This document shows, in pieces, positions 24,508 to 41,251 of a stretch of DNA of 64,000 nt. The position numbers were made by a program, and so were the translations under genes. This DNA is from Pseudomonas fulva (GTDB taxonomy: Bacteria > Pseudomonadota > Gammaproteobacteria > Pseudomonadales > Pseudomonadaceae): assembly GCF_023517795.1 (NCBI RefSeq), contig NZ_CP082928.1:5146001-5210000 (forward strand), in the 5' to 3' direction. Within the stretch, counting starts at the first letter, position 1; every line of letters starts with the position of its first letter. The notes beneath the pieces are model-generated. The model saw only the letters and a list, made by a program, of their open reading frames with translations, had not been told where the DNA came from and did no database searches.

Positions 24508-25619
24508 CGCGGGGCGCCCTCGCTCCAGGGCTCGGCGCTTTCGATCACGCTGCCGCCGAGACAGATATCGCCGTCGTAGAACACCACGGACTGGCCCGGC
24601 GTGACGGCGCGTTGCGGTTGCTCGAAGGTGGCACGATAACCCTCGGCCGTGCGCTCCAGGGTGCAAGCCTGATCGGCCTGGCGGTAGCGCACCTTGGCGG
24701 TCAGCTGCCGCGGCACGTCGAGCGCCACCGGGTTGACCCAATAGATCTGCGAGGCGAGCAGGGCGCGGGAGAACAGCCACGGGTGCTCGTTGCCCTGGCC
24801 GACCACCAGCACATTGCGGGCCAGGTCCTTGTGCAGCACGTACCAGGGCTCGTCACCGGCATCCTTGAGGCCGCCGATACCCAGGCCCTGGCGCTGACCG
24901 ATGGTGTGATACATCAGGCCGTGATGCTTGCCGATCACCTCGCCCTCGGTGGTTTCGATGGTGCCGGGCTGCGCCGGCAGGTACTGCTTGAGGAAATCGC
25001 TGAAACGCCGCTCGCCAATGAAGCAGATGCCGGTGGAATCCTTCTTCTTGGCGGTGGCCAGCTCGTATTTCTCGGCGATCGCCCGCACCTCGGGCTTTTC
25101 CAGTTCACCGACCGGGAACAGGGTCCTGGCGATCTGCTCGCCGCCCACGGCGTGCAGGAAGTAGCTCTGGTCCTTGTTGGCATCCAGGCCCTTGAGCAGT
25201 TCGCTGCGGCCGTCGACATCGCGGCGGCGCACGTAGTGGCCGGTGGCGATCAGGTCGGCGCCGAGCATCAGGGCGTAGTCGAGGAACGCCTTGAACTTGA
25301 TCTCACGGTTGCAGAGGATGTCCGGGTTGGGCGTGCGGCCGGCCTTGTACTCGGCCAGGAAGTGCTCGAACACGTTGTCCCAGTACTCGGCGGCGAAGTT
25401 GGCGGTGTGCAGCTTGATGCCGATGCGGTCGCACACGGCCTGGGCGTCGGCCAGGTCGTCCATGGCGGTGCAGTATTCGGTGCCGTCGTCTTCGTCCCAG
25501 TTCTTCATGAACAGGCCTTCGACCTGGTAGCCGGCTTCGAGCAGCAGCAGGGCCGAGACGGAGGAGTCGACACCGCCGGACATGCCGACGATGACGCGCT
25601 GGGTGGCTGGATCTTGCAT
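24504..25619 (-). CDS. mnmA: tRNA-specific 2-thiouridylase MnmA
   Basis: Adds sulphur to U34 of tRNA-Lys, -Glu and -Gln. The PP-loop SGGVDSS is near residue 14. The catalytic cysteine pair is visible as the C of [10 protein letters not shown] and the C of [11 protein letters not shown]. The product is 371 residues from ATG 25619. A TTG 8 codons upstream (25643) is possible but has no better ribosome site. It leads the mnmA-hflD pair. Confidence 0.96.
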   Translation of the reverse strand: MQDPATQRVIVGMSGGVDSSVSALLLLEAGYQVEGLFMKNWDEDDGTEYCTAMDDLADAQAVCDRIGIKLHTANFAAEYWDNVFEHFLAEYKAGRTPNPDILCNREIKFKAFLDYALMLGADLIATGHYVRRRDVDGRSELLKGLDANKDQSYFLHAVGGEQIARTLFPVGELEKPEVRAIAEKYELATAKKKDSTGICFIGERRFSDFLKQYLPAQPGTIETTEGEVIGKHHGLMYHTIGQRQGLGIGGLKDAGDEPWYVLHKDLARNVLVVGQGNEHPWLFSRALLASQIYWVNPVALDVPRQLTAKVRYRQADQACTLERTAEGYRATFEQPQRAVTPGQSVVFYDGDICLGGSVIESAEPWSEGAPR

Positions 25620-25702
25620 GGTCGGGATCAATACGGGCTTCAAAGGGACGGGATTCTAACAGGATGCGCGGCGGGTTTCAGTCTGGCGCGCATGGGCGGC
25701 AT

Positions 25703-26149
25703 TCACATCAGGTCGTGGATGAGGCCGAGGGGGAAGCGGGCGCCGGCCAGGTAGTCGTCCAGGCAGCGCAGCACCAGTTCGCTGCGCAGGCGATCACGCG
25801 CGGCCAGCAGTTCGTCGTAGGTGAGCCAGCGGATGCCGCTGATGTCGCGGTCCAGCTCGCGCTCGGGGTGGTGCTGCAGCAGCTCGGCGACGAAGCAGAT
25901 GCGCTGGTAGGTCACGCCGTTGCTCGGCGCGGTGTACAGGTAGATGCCGGTAACTCCGGTCAGTTCGACGTCGCAGCCGGTTTCCTCGAGCGTTTCGCGC
26001 ACGGCGGCCTGCGGCAGGCTTTCCCTGGGTTCCAGATGGCCGGCGGGCTGATTGAGCACCAGGCGCCCACCCTTGAGTTCCTCGACGAACAGAAAGCGCC
26101 CCTCGTGCTCGACGATGGTGGCGACGGTAACGTGTGCATGCCAGGTCAT
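25703..26149 (-). CDS. Nudix hydrolase (NudJ-like)
   Basis: A 148-residue Nudix protein. The Nudix box is complete: GHLEPRESLPQAAVRETLEE then TG, giving G-x5-E-x7-REUxEExGU for Mg-dependent cleavage of a nucleoside diphosphate derivative. The family nearest in size and position is NudJ, which acts on thiamine pyrophosphate and nucleoside di/triphosphates. ATG 26149 is preceded by AAGGAG. It is next to mnmA, a common pairing. Confidence 0.88.
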   Translation of the reverse strand: MTWHAHVTVATIVEHEGRFLFVEELKGGRLVLNQPAGHLEPRESLPQAAVRETLEETGCDVELTGVTGIYLYTAPSNGVTYQRICFVAELLQHHPERELDRDISGIRWLTYDELLAARDRLRSELVLRCLDDYLAGARFPLGLIHDLM

Positions 26150-26176
26150 GCTGACTCCTTTATCGAGAACTGAAAA

Positions 26177-26207
26177 CGACAACCCCGGCGCAAGGCCGGG
26201 GTTGTCG
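26177..26207 (-). terminator. Rho-independent terminator of idh
   Basis: A perfect 13-bp stem (CGACAACCCCGGC / GCCGGGGTTGTCG) with a 5-nt loop, 23 bp past the idh stop, followed on the minus strand by TTTTCAG. Confidence 0.88.
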
Positions 26208-26230
26208 GTGCCGCTAGATCAACGTTTCGC

Positions 26231-28798
<2,568 letters not shown>

Positions 28799-28827
28799 GC
28801 AAAAAAAACCGGCCACGGGGGCCGGTT
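28799..28827 (-). terminator. Rho-independent terminator of cspD
   Basis: Stem AACCGGCC / GGCCGGTT with loop ACGGG (28807-28827), then eight T residues on the minus strand, 18 bp past the cspD stop. Confidence 0.9.
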
Positions 28828-28844
28828 GCCTAGCAGGTGAAAGG

Positions 28845-29111
28845 TCAGGCGCCAACGGCGGACGCCCGTGCCGGGCTGGCTGCTGGAGCAGGTGCATCCT
28901 GGACGGCCTGAGCGGCACTGATATTCACGGCGTGGAGACCCTTGGGGCCTTGAATGATATCGAAACTGACGGCTTGGCCGGCCTTCAGGGTTTTGTAGCC
29001 ATCCATCTGGATGGCCGAGTAATGGGCGAACAGGTCCTCATCTCGGCCGTCGGCGAGGATGAATCCGTAGCCCTTGGCGTTGTTGAACCACTTGACCTTA
29101 CCACTTAGCAT
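28845..29111 (-). CDS. cspD: Cold shock domain protein CspD
   Basis: An 88-residue single-stranded nucleic acid-binding protein. The RNP1-type motif KGYGFI and the second motif DLFAHYSAI of the cold shock domain occupy residues 1-67. An Ala/Pro-rich tail follows. CspD in E. coli is a stationary-phase inhibitor of replication, not cold induced. The gene is divergent from clpS, the usual arrangement, with a shared 221-bp promoter region. ATG 29111 is the family start. Confidence 0.93.
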   Translation of the reverse strand: MLSGKVKWFNNAKGYGFILADGRDEDLFAHYSAIQMDGYKTLKAGQAVSFDIIQGPKGLHAVNISAAQAVQDAPAPAASPARASAVGA

Positions 29112-29332
29112 GCTGATATCCCTCTGCAAGGAACCCCACTGCTGGAGTATCATCCACATTAGATCCAGCGTTCACGGGAATTCCCCAGTGAACGCAAGCC
29201 CTTTCACCCCGTAGGGGTATCCTTTGGTTGTAACACCCTTTTGCCGATAGTCAAGGCATCGCACGAAACGACGATAAACGGGTCTGATTTTTGCGGCCCG
29301 CTCCATTCACCTCCACGAACCTTTTATCCAGC

Positions 29333-29695
29333 ATGCATGCAAGTAGCCAGATTCGACTAACATTCAATCAGGATCGACCCGCACCGCATGAGGACGACTC
29401 ATCAGGCCTGGCCGTCGAGGAGTCCAAGCCGGCATTGCAGGCGCCTCCTCTCTACAAGGTGGTCTTGTTCAATGATGACTACACCCCCATGGATTTCGTG
29501 GTCGAGATACTTGAGACCTTCTTCAACCTCAATCGCGAGGTGGCAACCAGGATCATGTTGACCGTGCATACCGAAGGTCGCGCCGTGTGCGGGCTCTATA
29601 CCCGCGACATCGCCGAGACCAAGGCCACGCAGGTCAATCAATACGCGCGGGAAAGCCAGCATCCATTACTCTGTGAAATCGAGAAGGACGGTTAA
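29333..29695 (+). CDS. clpS: ATP-dependent Clp protease adaptor ClpS
   Basis: Recognises N-degrons (N-terminal Leu, Phe, Tyr, Trp) and hands them to ClpAP. The 120-residue protein has the core motif [17 protein letters not shown], holding the degron-binding pocket residues (N-D-D and the following M). [10 protein letters not shown] and the C-terminal [11 protein letters not shown] complete the fold. The start ATG 29333 gives the family N-terminus [14 protein letters not shown]. It lies 29 bp before clpA and forms an operon with it. Confidence 0.95.
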   Translation: MHASSQIRLTFNQDRPAPHEDDSSGLAVEESKPALQAPPLYKVVLFNDDYTPMDFVVEILETFFNLNREVATRIMLTVHTEGRAVCGLYTRDIAETKATQVNQYARESQHPLLCEIEKDG

Positions 29696-29724
29696 CGCCG
29701 GCCGCTTGGGCATGAGGTGAAGCT

Positions 29725-31995
29725 ATGTTAAATCGAGAGCTCGAAGTCACCCTCAACCTTGCCTTCAAGGAGGCACGCGCAAAGCGTCATGAATTCATGA
29801 CCGTGGAGCACCTCCTGCTGGCTCTTCTGGACAACGAAGCGGCAGCCAGCGTGCTGCGCGCCTGTGGGGCCAGCCTGGACAAGCTGCGCAGTGACCTGCA
29901 GGAATTCATCGACTCCACCACGCCGCTGATCCCCCAGCATGACGAAGAGCGTGAAACCCAGCCGACGCTGGGCTTCCAGCGTGTGCTGCAGCGCGCGGTA
30001 TTCCACGTGCAGAGCTCCGGCAAGCGCGAAGTCACCGGGGCCAATGTGCTGGTGGCGATCTTCAGCGAGCAGGAAAGCCAGGCGGTGTTCCTGCTCAAGC
30101 AGCAGAGCGTGGCCCGTATCGACGTGGTCAACTTCATCGCCCACGGCATCTCCAAGGTGCCCGGGCAGGGCGCGTCCCCTGAGTCCGACCCGGAAATGCA
30201 GGACGAGGAGGGCGGCGAGTCCTCTTCCTCGAGCAATCCACTGGACGCCTACGCCAGCAACCTGAACGAGATGGCCCGCCAGGGGCGCATCGATCCACTG
30301 GTCGGCCGCGAGCACGAAGTCGAGCGCGTCGCGCAGATCCTCGCCCGGCGGCGCAAGAACAACCCGCTGCTGGTCGGTGAAGCCGGCGTCGGCAAGACCG
30401 CCATCGCCGAAGGCCTGGCCAAGCGCATCGTCGACAACCAGGTGCCCGACCTGCTGGCCGACAGCGTGGTCTATTCCCTGGATCTCGGTGCGCTGCTGGC
30501 CGGCACCAAGTACCGTGGTGATTTCGAGAAGCGCCTCAAGGCGCTGCTCACCGAGCTGCGCAAGCGCCCGCAGGCCATCCTGTTCATCGACGAGATCCAC
30601 ACCATTATCGGTGCGGGTGCGGCCTCGGGTGGCGTGATGGATGCCTCCAACCTGCTCAAGCCGGCGCTGTCGTCCGGTGAGATCCGCTGCATCGGCTCCA
30701 CCACCTTCCAGGAATTCCGCGGCATCTTCGAGAAGGATCGTGCCCTGGCGCGTCGCTTCCAGAAAGTCGATGTGGTGGAGCCATCGGTGGAAGACACCAT
30801 CGGCATCCTCAAGGGCCTCAAGGGGCGCTTCGAGCAGCACCACGACATCGAGTACAGCGACGAAGCGCTGCGCGCAGCCGCCGAGCTGGCCTCGCGCTAC
30901 ATCAATGACCGTCACATGCCCGACAAGGCCATCGACGTGATCGACGAGGCGGGCGCCTTCCAGCGCCTGCAGCCCGAGGACAAGCGCGTCAAGCGTATCG
31001 ACGTGCCCCAGGTCGAGGACATCGTCGCCAAGATCGCACGGATTCCGCCAAAGCACGTCAGCAGCTCCGACAAGGAACTGCTGCGCAACCTGGAACGCGA
31101 CCTGAAGCTGACCGTGTTCGGTCAGGACGCCGCCATCGACTCGCTGGCCACCGCCATCAAGCTGTCGCGCGCCGGCCTGAAAGCACCGGACAAGCCGGTC
31201 GGCTCGTTCCTGTTCGCAGGCCCTACCGGCGTCGGCAAGACCGAGGCGGCTCGCCAGCTCTCCAAGGCGCTGGGCGTGGAACTGGTGCGCTTCGACATGT
31301 CCGAGTACATGGAGAGGCACACCGTATCGCGCCTGATCGGCGCGCCACCCGGCTACGTCGGCTTCGACCAGGGCGGCCTGCTGACCGAGGCGATCACCAA
31401 GCAGCCCCATTGCGTACTGCTGCTCGACGAGATCGAGAAGGCGCACCCGGAAGTCTTCAACCTGCTGTTGCAGGTCATGGACCACGGCACCCTGACCGAC
31501 AACAACGGGCGCAAGGCGGACTTCCGTAACGTGATCCTGATCATGACCACCAACGCCGGCGCGGAAACCGCCTCGCGGGCGTCGATCGGCTTCAGCTACC
31601 AGGATCACTCGTCCGACGCCATGGAAGTGATCAAGAAGAGCTTCACGCCGGAGTTCCGCAACCGTCTGGATACCATCATCCAGTTTGGTCGCCTCAGTCA
31701 CGACACCATCAAGAGCATCGTCGACAAGTTTCTCATCGAGCTGCAGGCGCAGCTCGAGGACAAGCGCGTCATGCTCGAGGTCAGCAACGCTGCGCGTGAC
31801 TGGCTGGCCGAACAGGGTTACGACGTTCAGATGGGCGCACGGCCGATGGCGCGCCTTATCCAGGATCGCATCAAGCGACCGCTGGCGGAGGAGATCCTCT
31901 TCGGCGAACTCTCCGAGCACGGCGGCACGGTGCATGTGAATCTCGAAAACGGCGAACTGACGTTCGAGTTCGAGACCACCGCGGAGATGGCCTGA
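29725..31995 (+). CDS. clpA: ATP-dependent Clp protease ATP-binding subunit ClpA
   Basis: Hexameric AAA+ unfoldase that feeds proteins, including ClpS cargo, into ClpP. The 756-residue protein has a Clp N-terminal repeat domain (1-140), then AAA module 1 with Walker [10 protein letters not shown] near residue 218. AAA module 2 follows with GPTGVGKTE near residue 499 and Walker [15 protein letters not shown]. An Asp/Glu/Ser-rich linker at about 155-170 separates the N domain. Its partner clpP is not in this window. Confidence 0.97.
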   Translation: MLNRELEVTLNLAFKEARAKRHEFMTVEHLLLALLDNEAAASVLRACGASLDKLRSDLQEFIDSTTPLIPQHDEERETQPTLGFQRVLQRAVFHVQSSGKREVTGANVLVAIFSEQESQAVFLLKQQSVARIDVVNFIAHGISKVPGQGASPESDPEMQDEEGGESSSSSNPLDAYASNLNEMARQGRIDPLVGREHEVERVAQILARRRKNNPLLVGEAGVGKTAIAEGLAKRIVDNQVPDLLADSVVYSLDLGALLAGTKYRGDFEKRLKALLTELRKRPQAILFIDEIHTIIGAGAASGGVMDASNLLKPALSSGEIRCIGSTTFQEFRGIFEKDRALARRFQKVDVVEPSVEDTIGILKGLKGRFEQHHDIEYSDEALRAAAELASRYINDRHMPDKAIDVIDEAGAFQRLQPEDKRVKRIDVPQVEDIVAKIARIPPKHVSSSDKELLRNLERDLKLTVFGQDAAIDSLATAIKLSRAGLKAPDKPVGSFLFAGPTGVGKTEAARQLSKALGVELVRFDMSEYMERHTVSRLIGAPPGYVGFDQGGLLTEAITKQPHCVLLLDEIEKAHPEVFNLLLQVMDHGTLTDNNGRKADFRNVILIMTTNAGAETASRASIGFSYQDHSSDAMEVIKKSFTPEFRNRLDTIIQFGRLSHDTIKSIVDKFLIELQAQLEDKRVMLEVSNAARDWLAEQGYDVQMGARPMARLIQDRIKRPLAEEILFGELSEHGGTVHVNLENGELTFEFETTAEMA

Positions 31996-32041
31996 GGTAC
32001 GGCGGGGTGCTTATCGCGCCCCGCACTGCCTATGGCGACAA

Positions 32042-32083
32042 GCCAATAAAAAGCCCGACATGAGTGCCGGGCTTTTTATTGGC
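32042..32083. terminator. Bidirectional terminator between clpA and infA
   Basis: A 16-bp perfect stem, GCCAATAAAAAGCCCG paired with its complement at 32068-32083, holds A-rich and T-rich flanks inside the arms. It can therefore end transcription of clpA (plus) and infA (minus). Confidence 0.92.
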
Positions 32084-32120
32084 CGCTGGGAGCAGAGCAG
32101 TGAATCGTGCTCCTGCTCCG

Positions 32121-32339
32121 TTAGCGGGCGCGATAGGTGATGCGACCCTTGCTCAGGTCGTACGGGGTCAGCTCTACGCGAACCTTGTCACCCGTCAGAA
32201 TGCGGATGTAATTCTTGCGCATCTTTCCGGAGATGTGCGCGGTAACGACGTGCCCATTTTCCAACTCCACGCGAAACATGGTGTTGGGCAGGGTGTCGAC
32301 GACAGTGCCTTCCATTTCGAAGCTGTCTTCTTTCGACAT
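32121..32339 (-). CDS. infA: Translation initiation factor IF-1
   Basis: A 72-residue OB-fold protein that binds the ribosomal A site during initiation. [19 protein letters not shown], the internal [24 protein letters not shown] core and the ending GRITYRAR identify it. ATG 32339 is the family start. Its place between clpA and the aminoacyl-transferase genes is conserved in gammaproteobacteria. Confidence 0.97.
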
Positions 32340-32481
32340 GCAGTAAAGCCCTCGGTATCCAGAGAATGGCCCGGCGCAACTGGCCCCAGGCAAAAGCGGC
32401 AAGCATTGTGCCTGAAAACCAGGGTTGACGCCAAGGGGCTACCTCTGTTTCGGCAGCGAAAGGCCAGGAAAATCGTCGCTT

Positions 32482-33189
32482 TCAGGTCAGGGCGACCCAG
32501 CGCTGATTGACGAACAGCTCGATGGGGCGGTACTGGGTCTTGTAGTTCATCTTTCTGCAGTTCTTGATCCAGTAGCCAAGATATACGGCGTGCAGGTCAA
32601 GGCGCAGCGCTTCGCCGATCTGCCAGAGGATCGCGTAGCGACCCAGGCTGCGCCGCTCCTCATCCGGGTCGTAGAAGGTGTAGACCGCCGACAGGCCGTT
32701 GGGCAGCACGTCGGTCACGGCAATGGCGAGCAGCCGGCCCTGCTCGCGGAACTCGAAGAAACAGGAGAAGGGCAGGTCACGCACCAGAAAGGTCGAGAAC
32801 TGCTCACGGCTTGGTGGATACATGTCGCCGTCGGCATGGCGCTGCTCGATATAGCGCGCATACAGTTGATAATATTCTTCGTTGAATGAAGGGCTTACCG
32901 GCTTTACTTCAAGTGATTCATTACGTTTTAGGATGCGTCGCTGCTGTCGATTGGGGGCGAAGCGGGCAGCCGGAATTCGCGCCGGCACGCAGGCTGTGCA
33001 GCGCTGACAATGCGGGCGATAGAGGTGATCGCCGCTACGCCGGAAACCCAGCTCGGAGAGCTCGGCGTACATCTCCACGTCCATCGGCTGGCTGGGATCG
33101 AGAAACAGCGTAGTGGCCTGTTCCTCGAGCAGATAGCTGCAGGGATGTGGCTGCGTGGCGTAGAACTTCAGGCGAGCCAGCTCAGTCAT
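32482..33189 (-). CDS. bpt: Aspartate/glutamate leucyltransferase (arginyl-tRNA-protein transferase family)
   Basis: Transfers Leu from Leu-tRNA to N-terminal Asp or Glu, creating a ClpS-readable N-degron. The 235-residue protein has the ATE N-terminal cysteine cluster HPCSYL plus [13 protein letters not shown], and a C-terminal domain with [16 protein letters not shown] and [17 protein letters not shown]. The bacterial Bpt clade uses Leu rather than Arg. That assignment comes from family knowledge, not from a residue seen here. It lies 66 bp upstream of the next minus-strand gene after aat. Confidence 0.93.
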   Translation of the reverse strand: MTELARLKFYATQPHPCSYLLEEQATTLFLDPSQPMDVEMYAELSELGFRRSGDHLYRPHCQRCTACVPARIPAARFAPNRQQRRILKRNESLEVKPVSPSFNEEYYQLYARYIEQRHADGDMYPPSREQFSTFLVRDLPFSCFFEFREQGRLLAIAVTDVLPNGLSAVYTFYDPDEERRSLGRYAILWQIGEALRLDLHAVYLGYWIKNCRKMNYKTQYRPIELFVNQRWVALT

Positions 33190-33255
33190 GATCGACTCCC
33201 AGGAATGGCCTCGAATCAGTGTATGCCAGCGCCGAGCTGCGGGCCAGGGCGCCTG

Positions 33256-33948
33256 TCACCGTTCGCCAGCGGCGCGCCAGTCGGCCGGGCTGGGCTGATC
33301 CAGAAAGCGCGCCAGGTAATCGGCGAACGCCTGGCGGCTGATGGCGCGGGCGCCGAGGCTGTGCAGGTGCTGGGTCGGCATCTGGCAGTCGATCAGCTCG
33401 AACTGCCACGCCTCGAGTCGCTCGACCAGGCTGACGAAGCCGACCTTGGAGGCATTGTCGGCCCGGCTGAACATCGATTCGCCAAAGAACAGCCTGCCCA
33501 TGGCCAGCCCATACAGCCCGCCGACCAGTTGCTGGTCCTGCCAGACTTCCACACTGTGAGCCACGCCGCGCTCATGCAGGTCGATATAGGCCTGCTGCAT
33601 GGGTGTGGTGATCCAGGTGCCGTCGGCGTAGTCGCGAGGCGCCGCGCAGGCGCGGATGACCTCGGCGAAGGCGCGGTCGAAGGTCACCTGAAAATGCCCC
33701 TGGCGGAGGACCTTGCGCAGGCTGCGCGACACGTGCAGCTCGCTGGGAAACAGCACGGTGCGCGGATCCGGTGACCACCACAGCAGCGGCTGGCCATCCT
33801 GGTACCAGGGGAAGCAGCCATGCCGATAGGCGGCGATCAGCCGCTCGGCGCGCAGGTCGCCGCCCGCGGCCAAGAGGCCGTTGGGTTCGCGCAGCGCCTT
33901 GTCGAGCGGCGGAAAGGTCAGGGAGTCGCGTTGCAACCAGGTAAGCAT
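33256..33948 (-). CDS. aat: Leucyl/phenylalanyl-tRNA--protein transferase
   Basis: Adds Leu or Phe to proteins with N-terminal Arg or Lys, the second route into the bacterial N-degron pathway. The 230-residue protein has the family segments [38 protein letters not shown] and [17 protein letters not shown]. It stands with bpt and close to clpS/clpA, so the full N-degron machinery except ClpP is within 5 kb. Confidence 0.95.
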   Translation of the reverse strand: MLTWLQRDSLTFPPLDKALREPNGLLAAGGDLRAERLIAAYRHGCFPWYQDGQPLLWWSPDPRTVLFPSELHVSRSLRKVLRQGHFQVTFDRAFAEVIRACAAPRDYADGTWITTPMQQAYIDLHERGVAHSVEVWQDQQLVGGLYGLAMGRLFFGESMFSRADNASKVGFVSLVERLEAWQFELIDCQMPTQHLHSLGARAISRQAFADYLARFLDQPSPADWRAAGER

Positions 33949-33995
33949 GGGCGAGACCGCAGCGGGGGAGGGCGGGCGTTACCCCGCCCGGAGCC

Positions 33996-34955
<960 letters not shown>

Positions 34956-35161
34956 TCATAAGCCTTTGTCACAAAAGAGAATGCATGCTCAAATTGAGCC
35001 GCACGGACGAATAGTGGCCGCTATGCTACACCGAAGCACGGGACGAGCGGGAGCCAGCCGGGTGATCGGTTCCCCAATGCACCGGCGGCATGCCGTACAA
35101 TGGCGGCGTTTCGTCCTCCACCGATCATTCGGCGCGCTAGCAGCGCAGGAACAGATGCGTT

Positions 35162-37570
35162 TTGAAGAACTCTAGCTCTACAGCACCGGCGCCGGCCTGG
35201 CGCCAGCAATTGCCATATCGCCTCAAAGAGGGCGCCCTGATCGCTCTTGGGGCGTTGTGTCTCTACGTGTGGATGGCGCTGCTCACCTATGACCCGGCCG
35301 ATCCGGGCTGGACGCACACCAGCAACGTCGAGCAGGTGCACAATGCCGCCGGGCGGGCCGGTGCCTGGTTCGCCGACGTGCTGTTCATGGCCCTCGGTTA
35401 TTTCGCCTACCTGTTTCCGCTGCTGCTGGGCATCAAGGCCCTGCAGGTGTTCCGGGCCCGCCACGAGCCCTGGCACTGGAGCGGCTGGCTGTTCTCCTGG
35501 CGGCTGATCGGCCTGGTGTTCCTGGTGCTGTCCGGTGCGGCGCTGGCCTACATCCATTTCCAGAGCAGCGCCAACATGCCGGCCTCGGCCGGTGGCGCGC
35601 TGGGCGAGAGCCTCGGGCAACTGACCGTCGCGGCGCTCAACGTGCAGGGCAGCACGCTGCTGTTCATCGCCCTGTTCCTGTTCGGCCTGACCGTGTTCAC
35701 CGACCTGTCCTGGTTCAAGGTCATGGACCTGACCGGCAAGATCACCCTCGACCTGCTGGAGCTGGTGCAGAGCGTGGTCAATCGCTGGTGGAGTTCGCGC
35801 CAGGATCGCAAGCAACTGGTCGCCCAGCTGCGTGAAGTGGACGAGCGCGTGCATGACGTCGCCGCCCCGGTGGTCAAGGACCGCCGCGAGCAGGCCAAGG
35901 TCAAGGAACGCCTGATCGAGCGCGAAGAGTCGCTCAACAAGCACATGAGCGAACGCGAGAGCCGCCCGGCACCGGTGATATCCGCCCCGGTGGCGCCCAA
36001 GGCACCGGAGCCGAGCAAGCGCGTGCAGAAGGAAAAGCAGGTGCCGCTGTTCGTCGACAGCGCCGTGGAAGGCACCTTGCCGCCCATTTCGCTGCTCGAC
36101 CCGGCCGAAGCCAAGAAGGTCGAGTACTCGCCCGAGTCCCTGGCTGGCGTCGGCCACCTGCTGGAAATCAAACTCAAGGAATTCGGCGTCGAGGTCACGG
36201 TGGACTCGATCCACCCGGGCCCGGTGATCACCCGCTACGAAATCCAGCCGGCCGCCGGCGTCAAGGTCAGCCGCATCGCCAACCTGGCCAAGGACCTGGC
36301 CCGCTCCCTGGCGGTGACCAGCGTGCGCGTCGTGGAAGTGATTCCCGGCAAGACCACCGTGGGCATCGAAATTCCCAACGAGAATCGCCAGATCGTGCGT
36401 TTCTCCGAAGTGCTGTCCACCCCGGAGTACGATGACGCCAAGTCGCCGGTCGCCCTGGCCCTGGGCCATGACATCGGCGGCAAGCCGGTGATCACCGACC
36501 TGGCGAAGATGCCCCACCTGCTGGTGGCCGGTACCACCGGCTCCGGTAAGTCGGTGGGCGTCAACGCGATGATCCTGTCGATCCTGTTCAAGTCGAGCCC
36601 GGAAGATGCGCGGCTGATCATGATCGACCCGAAGATGCTCGAGCTGTCGATCTACGAAGGCATTCCGCACCTCTTGTGCCCGGTGGTCACCGACATGAAG
36701 GAGGCGGCCAACGCCCTGCGCTGGAGCGTGGCGGAGATGGAGCGCCGCTACAAGCTGATGTCGAAGATGGGCGTGCGCAACCTGGCGGGCTTCAACCGCA
36801 AGGTCAAGGACGCCATCGAGGCCGGCGAGCCGCTCGCCGACCCGCTGTATCGTCGCGAGAGCATGGAAGACGAAGCGCCGCTGCTCAAGCCGCTGCCGAC
36901 CATCGTGGTGGTGGTCGACGAATTCGCCGACATGATGATGATCGTCGGCAAGAAGGTCGAGGAACTGATCGCCCGTATCGCCCAGAAGGCGCGGGCCGCC
37001 GGCATCCACCTAATTCTCGCCACCCAGCGCCCCTCGGTGGACGTGATCACCGGCCTGATCAAGGCCAACATCCCGACCCGTATGGCCTTCCAGGTATCGA
37101 GCAAGATCGACTCGCGCACCATCATCGACCAGGGCGGCGCCGAACAGCTGCTCGGCCACGGTGACATGCTCTACATGCCGCCGGGCACCAGCCTGCCGAT
37201 CCGCGTGCATGGCGCCTTCGTGTCCGACGATGAAGTGCACCGCGTGGTCGAGGCCTGGAAGCTGCGTGGCGCCCCCGATTACAACGAAGACATTCTCGCC
37301 GGCTCGGAAGAGGGCGGCGGCGGTGGCTTCGACGGCGGCAGCGGCGGTGAGGGTGGTGAAGACAGCGAAAGTGATCCTTTGTACGACGAAGCGGTCAACT
37401 TCGTACTGGAAAGCCGCCGCGCCTCCATCTCCTCGGTGCAGCGCAAGCTGAAGATCGGCTACAACCGCGCTGCCCGGATGATCGAAGCCATGGAAATGGC
37501 CGGCGTCGTGACACCGATGAACACCAACGGCTCGCGCGAGGTCATCGCACCCGGGCAGAACCGCGATTAA
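35162..37570 (+). CDS. ftsK: DNA translocase FtsK
   Basis: Septum-anchored DNA pump that clears the chromosome from the division site and activates XerD at dif. The 802-residue protein has four N-terminal membrane segments (about residues 20-195), then a short charged linker. The RecA-like motor has Walker A GTTGSGKS near residue 457 and Walker [14 protein letters not shown]. The C-terminal winged-helix gamma domain, after a Gly-rich spacer, starts near [20 protein letters not shown] and binds KOPS. The likely start is TTG 35162, giving MKNSS; no ATG fits the family N-terminus. A 6-codon frame overlaps this start. Confidence 0.95.
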   Translation: MKNSSSTAPAPAWRQQLPYRLKEGALIALGALCLYVWMALLTYDPADPGWTHTSNVEQVHNAAGRAGAWFADVLFMALGYFAYLFPLLLGIKALQVFRARHEPWHWSGWLFSWRLIGLVFLVLSGAALAYIHFQSSANMPASAGGALGESLGQLTVAALNVQGSTLLFIALFLFGLTVFTDLSWFKVMDLTGKITLDLLELVQSVVNRWWSSRQDRKQLVAQLREVDERVHDVAAPVVKDRREQAKVKERLIEREESLNKHMSERESRPAPVISAPVAPKAPEPSKRVQKEKQVPLFVDSAVEGTLPPISLLDPAEAKKVEYSPESLAGVGHLLEIKLKEFGVEVTVDSIHPGPVITRYEIQPAAGVKVSRIANLAKDLARSLAVTSVRVVEVIPGKTTVGIEIPNENRQIVRFSEVLSTPEYDDAKSPVALALGHDIGGKPVITDLAKMPHLLVAGTTGSGKSVGVNAMILSILFKSSPEDARLIMIDPKMLELSIYEGIPHLLCPVVTDMKEAANALRWSVAEMERRYKLMSKMGVRNLAGFNRKVKDAIEAGEPLADPLYRRESMEDEAPLLKPLPTIVVVVDEFADMMMIVGKKVEELIARIAQKARAAGIHLILATQRPSVDVITGLIKANIPTRMAFQVSSKIDSRTIIDQGGAEQLLGHGDMLYMPPGTSLPIRVHGAFVSDDEVHRVVEAWKLRGAPDYNEDILAGSEEGGGGGFDGGSGGEGGEDSESDPLYDEAVNFVLESRRASISSVQRKLKIGYNRAARMIEAMEMAGVVTPMNTNGSREVIAPGQNRD

Positions 37571-37587
37571 TCTGACAGAGGATCCCC

Positions 37588-38214
37588 ATGCGCCTGATTC
37601 GCCTGATGCTGCTCGCCGTTCTCACCACGGCCAGCCTGTTCGCCCACGCTGACGACGAGGCGGCGGTCAAACGCCTGACCGAGCTGCTCAACCAGGCGCA
37701 GACCATCACCGCACGCTTTTCCCAGCTGTCCCTCGATGGCAGCGGCACCCAGCTACAGGAAACCGCTGGCGAGCTGGCCCTCAAGCGCCCCGGCCTGTTC
37801 CGCTGGCACACCGACGAGCCGATGGAGCAGTTGCTGGTTTCCGATGGCAAGCAGGTGTGGCTGTACGACCCTGATCTGGAGCAGGTGACCATCCAGTCCC
37901 TCGACCAGCGCCTGACCCACACCCCGGCGCTGCTGTTGTCCGGCGACGTGTCGCAGATCCGCGAAAACTTCGAGATCACCTTCAAGGAAGGCGGCAGCGT
38001 GGTGGACTTCATTCTCAAGCCGAAGTCCAAGGACACCCTGTTCGACAGCCTGCGCCTGTCCTTTCGCAACGGCGTGCTCAACGACATGCAGCTGATCGAC
38101 AGCATCGGCCAGCGCACCAATATCCTGTTCATGAGCGTGAAGATGAACCAGCCTCTGGATGACAAGCAGTTCAGCTTCGACATCCCCGAGGGTGCGGACG
38201 TCATTCAAGAGTAG
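37588..38214 (+). CDS. lolA: Outer membrane lipoprotein carrier protein LolA
   Basis: Periplasmic chaperone that takes lipoproteins from LolCDE to LolB. The 208-residue precursor has a signal peptide ([23 protein letters not shown]) and the LolA core with [32 protein letters not shown] and the ending [12 protein letters not shown]. It follows ftsK by 17 bp in one transcript with rarA, crcB and serS. Confidence 0.96.
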   Translation: MRLIRLMLLAVLTTASLFAHADDEAAVKRLTELLNQAQTITARFSQLSLDGSGTQLQETAGELALKRPGLFRWHTDEPMEQLLVSDGKQVWLYDPDLEQVTIQSLDQRLTHTPALLLSGDVSQIRENFEITFKEGGSVVDFILKPKSKDTLFDSLRLSFRNGVLNDMQLIDSIGQRTNILFMSVKMNQPLDDKQFSFDIPEGADVIQE

Positions 38215-38221
38215 GTAAGCC

Positions 38222-39543
38222 GTGGATCTGTTTCGCAGCGCGCCCGTCGCCCAGCCCCTGGCCGCCCGTTTGCGGGCGACCACCCTGGACGAATACGTCG
38301 GTCAGGAGCACCTGCTGGCCCGCGGCAAACCGCTGCGCGAAGCGCTGGAGCAGGGCGCCCTGCACTCGATGATCTTCTGGGGCCCGCCCGGGGTCGGCAA
38401 GACCACCCTGGCCCGCCTGCTGGCCCAGGTCACCGATGCGCATTTCGAGACCATTTCCGCGGTGTTGTCCGGCGTCAAGGAAATCCGCCAGGCCGTCGAG
38501 ATGGCCCAGCAGCATGCGGCGCAGTATGGCCGCCGTACGATCCTGTTCGTCGACGAAGTGCATCGCTTCAACAAGTCCCAGCAGGACGCCTTTCTGCCCT
38601 ATGTCGAGGACGGCACGCTGATCTTCATCGGCGCGACCACCGAAAACCCATCCTTCGAACTCAACAATGCCTTGCTGTCCCGCGCCCGGGTCTACGTGCT
38701 CAAGAGCCTCGACGACGCCGCACTGCGCAAGCTGGTCGAGCGCGCCCTGAACGAGCCCAAGGGGCTGGGCGAGCGGCGCCTGACGCTGCCGGAAGAAAGC
38801 TTCGAGATCCTCAAGAATGCGGCCGACGGTGACGGCCGGCGCTTTCTCAACTTCCTGGAAAACGCCGCCGACCTGGCCGATGACGGTGGCGAGATCAGCA
38901 CCGAACTGTTGCTCGACCTGCTCGGCGATACGCGGCGGCGTTTCGACAAGGGTGGCGAGGCCTTCTACGACCAGATTTCCGCGCTGCACAAGTCGATTCG
39001 CGGCTCCAGCCCGGATGGTGCGCTGTACTGGTTCGCGCGCATGCTCGATGGTGGCTGCGACCCGCTGTACATCGCGCGCCGCGTGGTGCGCATGGCCAGC
39101 GAGGATATCGGCAACGCCGACCCGCGGGCCCTGACCCTGTGCCTTAACGCCTGGGACGTGCAGGAGCGCCTGGGCAGCCCGGAAGGCGAACTGGCGGTGG
39201 CCCAGGCCATCGTCTACCTGGCCTGCGCGCCGAAGAGCAATGCCGTGTACATGGCCTTCAAGGCCGCCAAGCGCGACGTCGCCGAGAATGGCTCGCGAGA
39301 GGTGCCGCTGCACCTGCGCAACGCGCCCACCAAGCTGATGAAGGAGCTCGGTTACGGCGACGAATACCGCTACGCCCATGACGAGCCCGATGCCTACGCG
39401 GCCGGCGAGGACTACTTTCCCGAGGACCTCGAACCGCGGCGCTACTACGAGCCGGTGCCGCGCGGCCTGGAACTGAAGATTCGCGACAAGCTAGCCCACC
39501 TGGCCAACCAGGATGCCAACAGCCCCAGGCAACGGAGAAAGTC

Positions 39544-39547
<4 letters not shown>
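38222..39547 (+). CDS. rarA: Replication-associated recombination protein A (MgsA/WRNIP1 family)
   Basis: AAA+ ATPase acting at stalled replication forks. The 441-residue protein has Walker [10 protein letters not shown] at about residue 54, Walker [20 protein letters not shown], and the sensor segment [13 protein letters not shown]-terminal tetramerisation domain contains [18 protein letters not shown]. The start codon is GTG at 38222, 7 bp after lolA; the N-terminus [18 protein letters not shown] fits the family. Confidence 0.95.
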
Positions 39548-41212
<1,665 letters not shown>

Positions 41213-41251
41213 GCCGCTGCACCGCGCGTGGTGCAGCACCAGTGTTGAATC

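Noticed and set aside
29728..31935. Open frame of 735 codons on the minus strand opposite clpA
   Set aside because: Shadow of clpA; low-complexity composition without recognisable motifs.
33970..33989. GC-rich 7-bp hairpin after trxB as terminator
   Set aside because: It has no T tract on either strand, so it is not called as a terminator.
41216..41237. Hairpin after serS considered as part of a tRNA
   Set aside because: There is no cloverleaf, anticodon arm or TTC-arm consensus around it.
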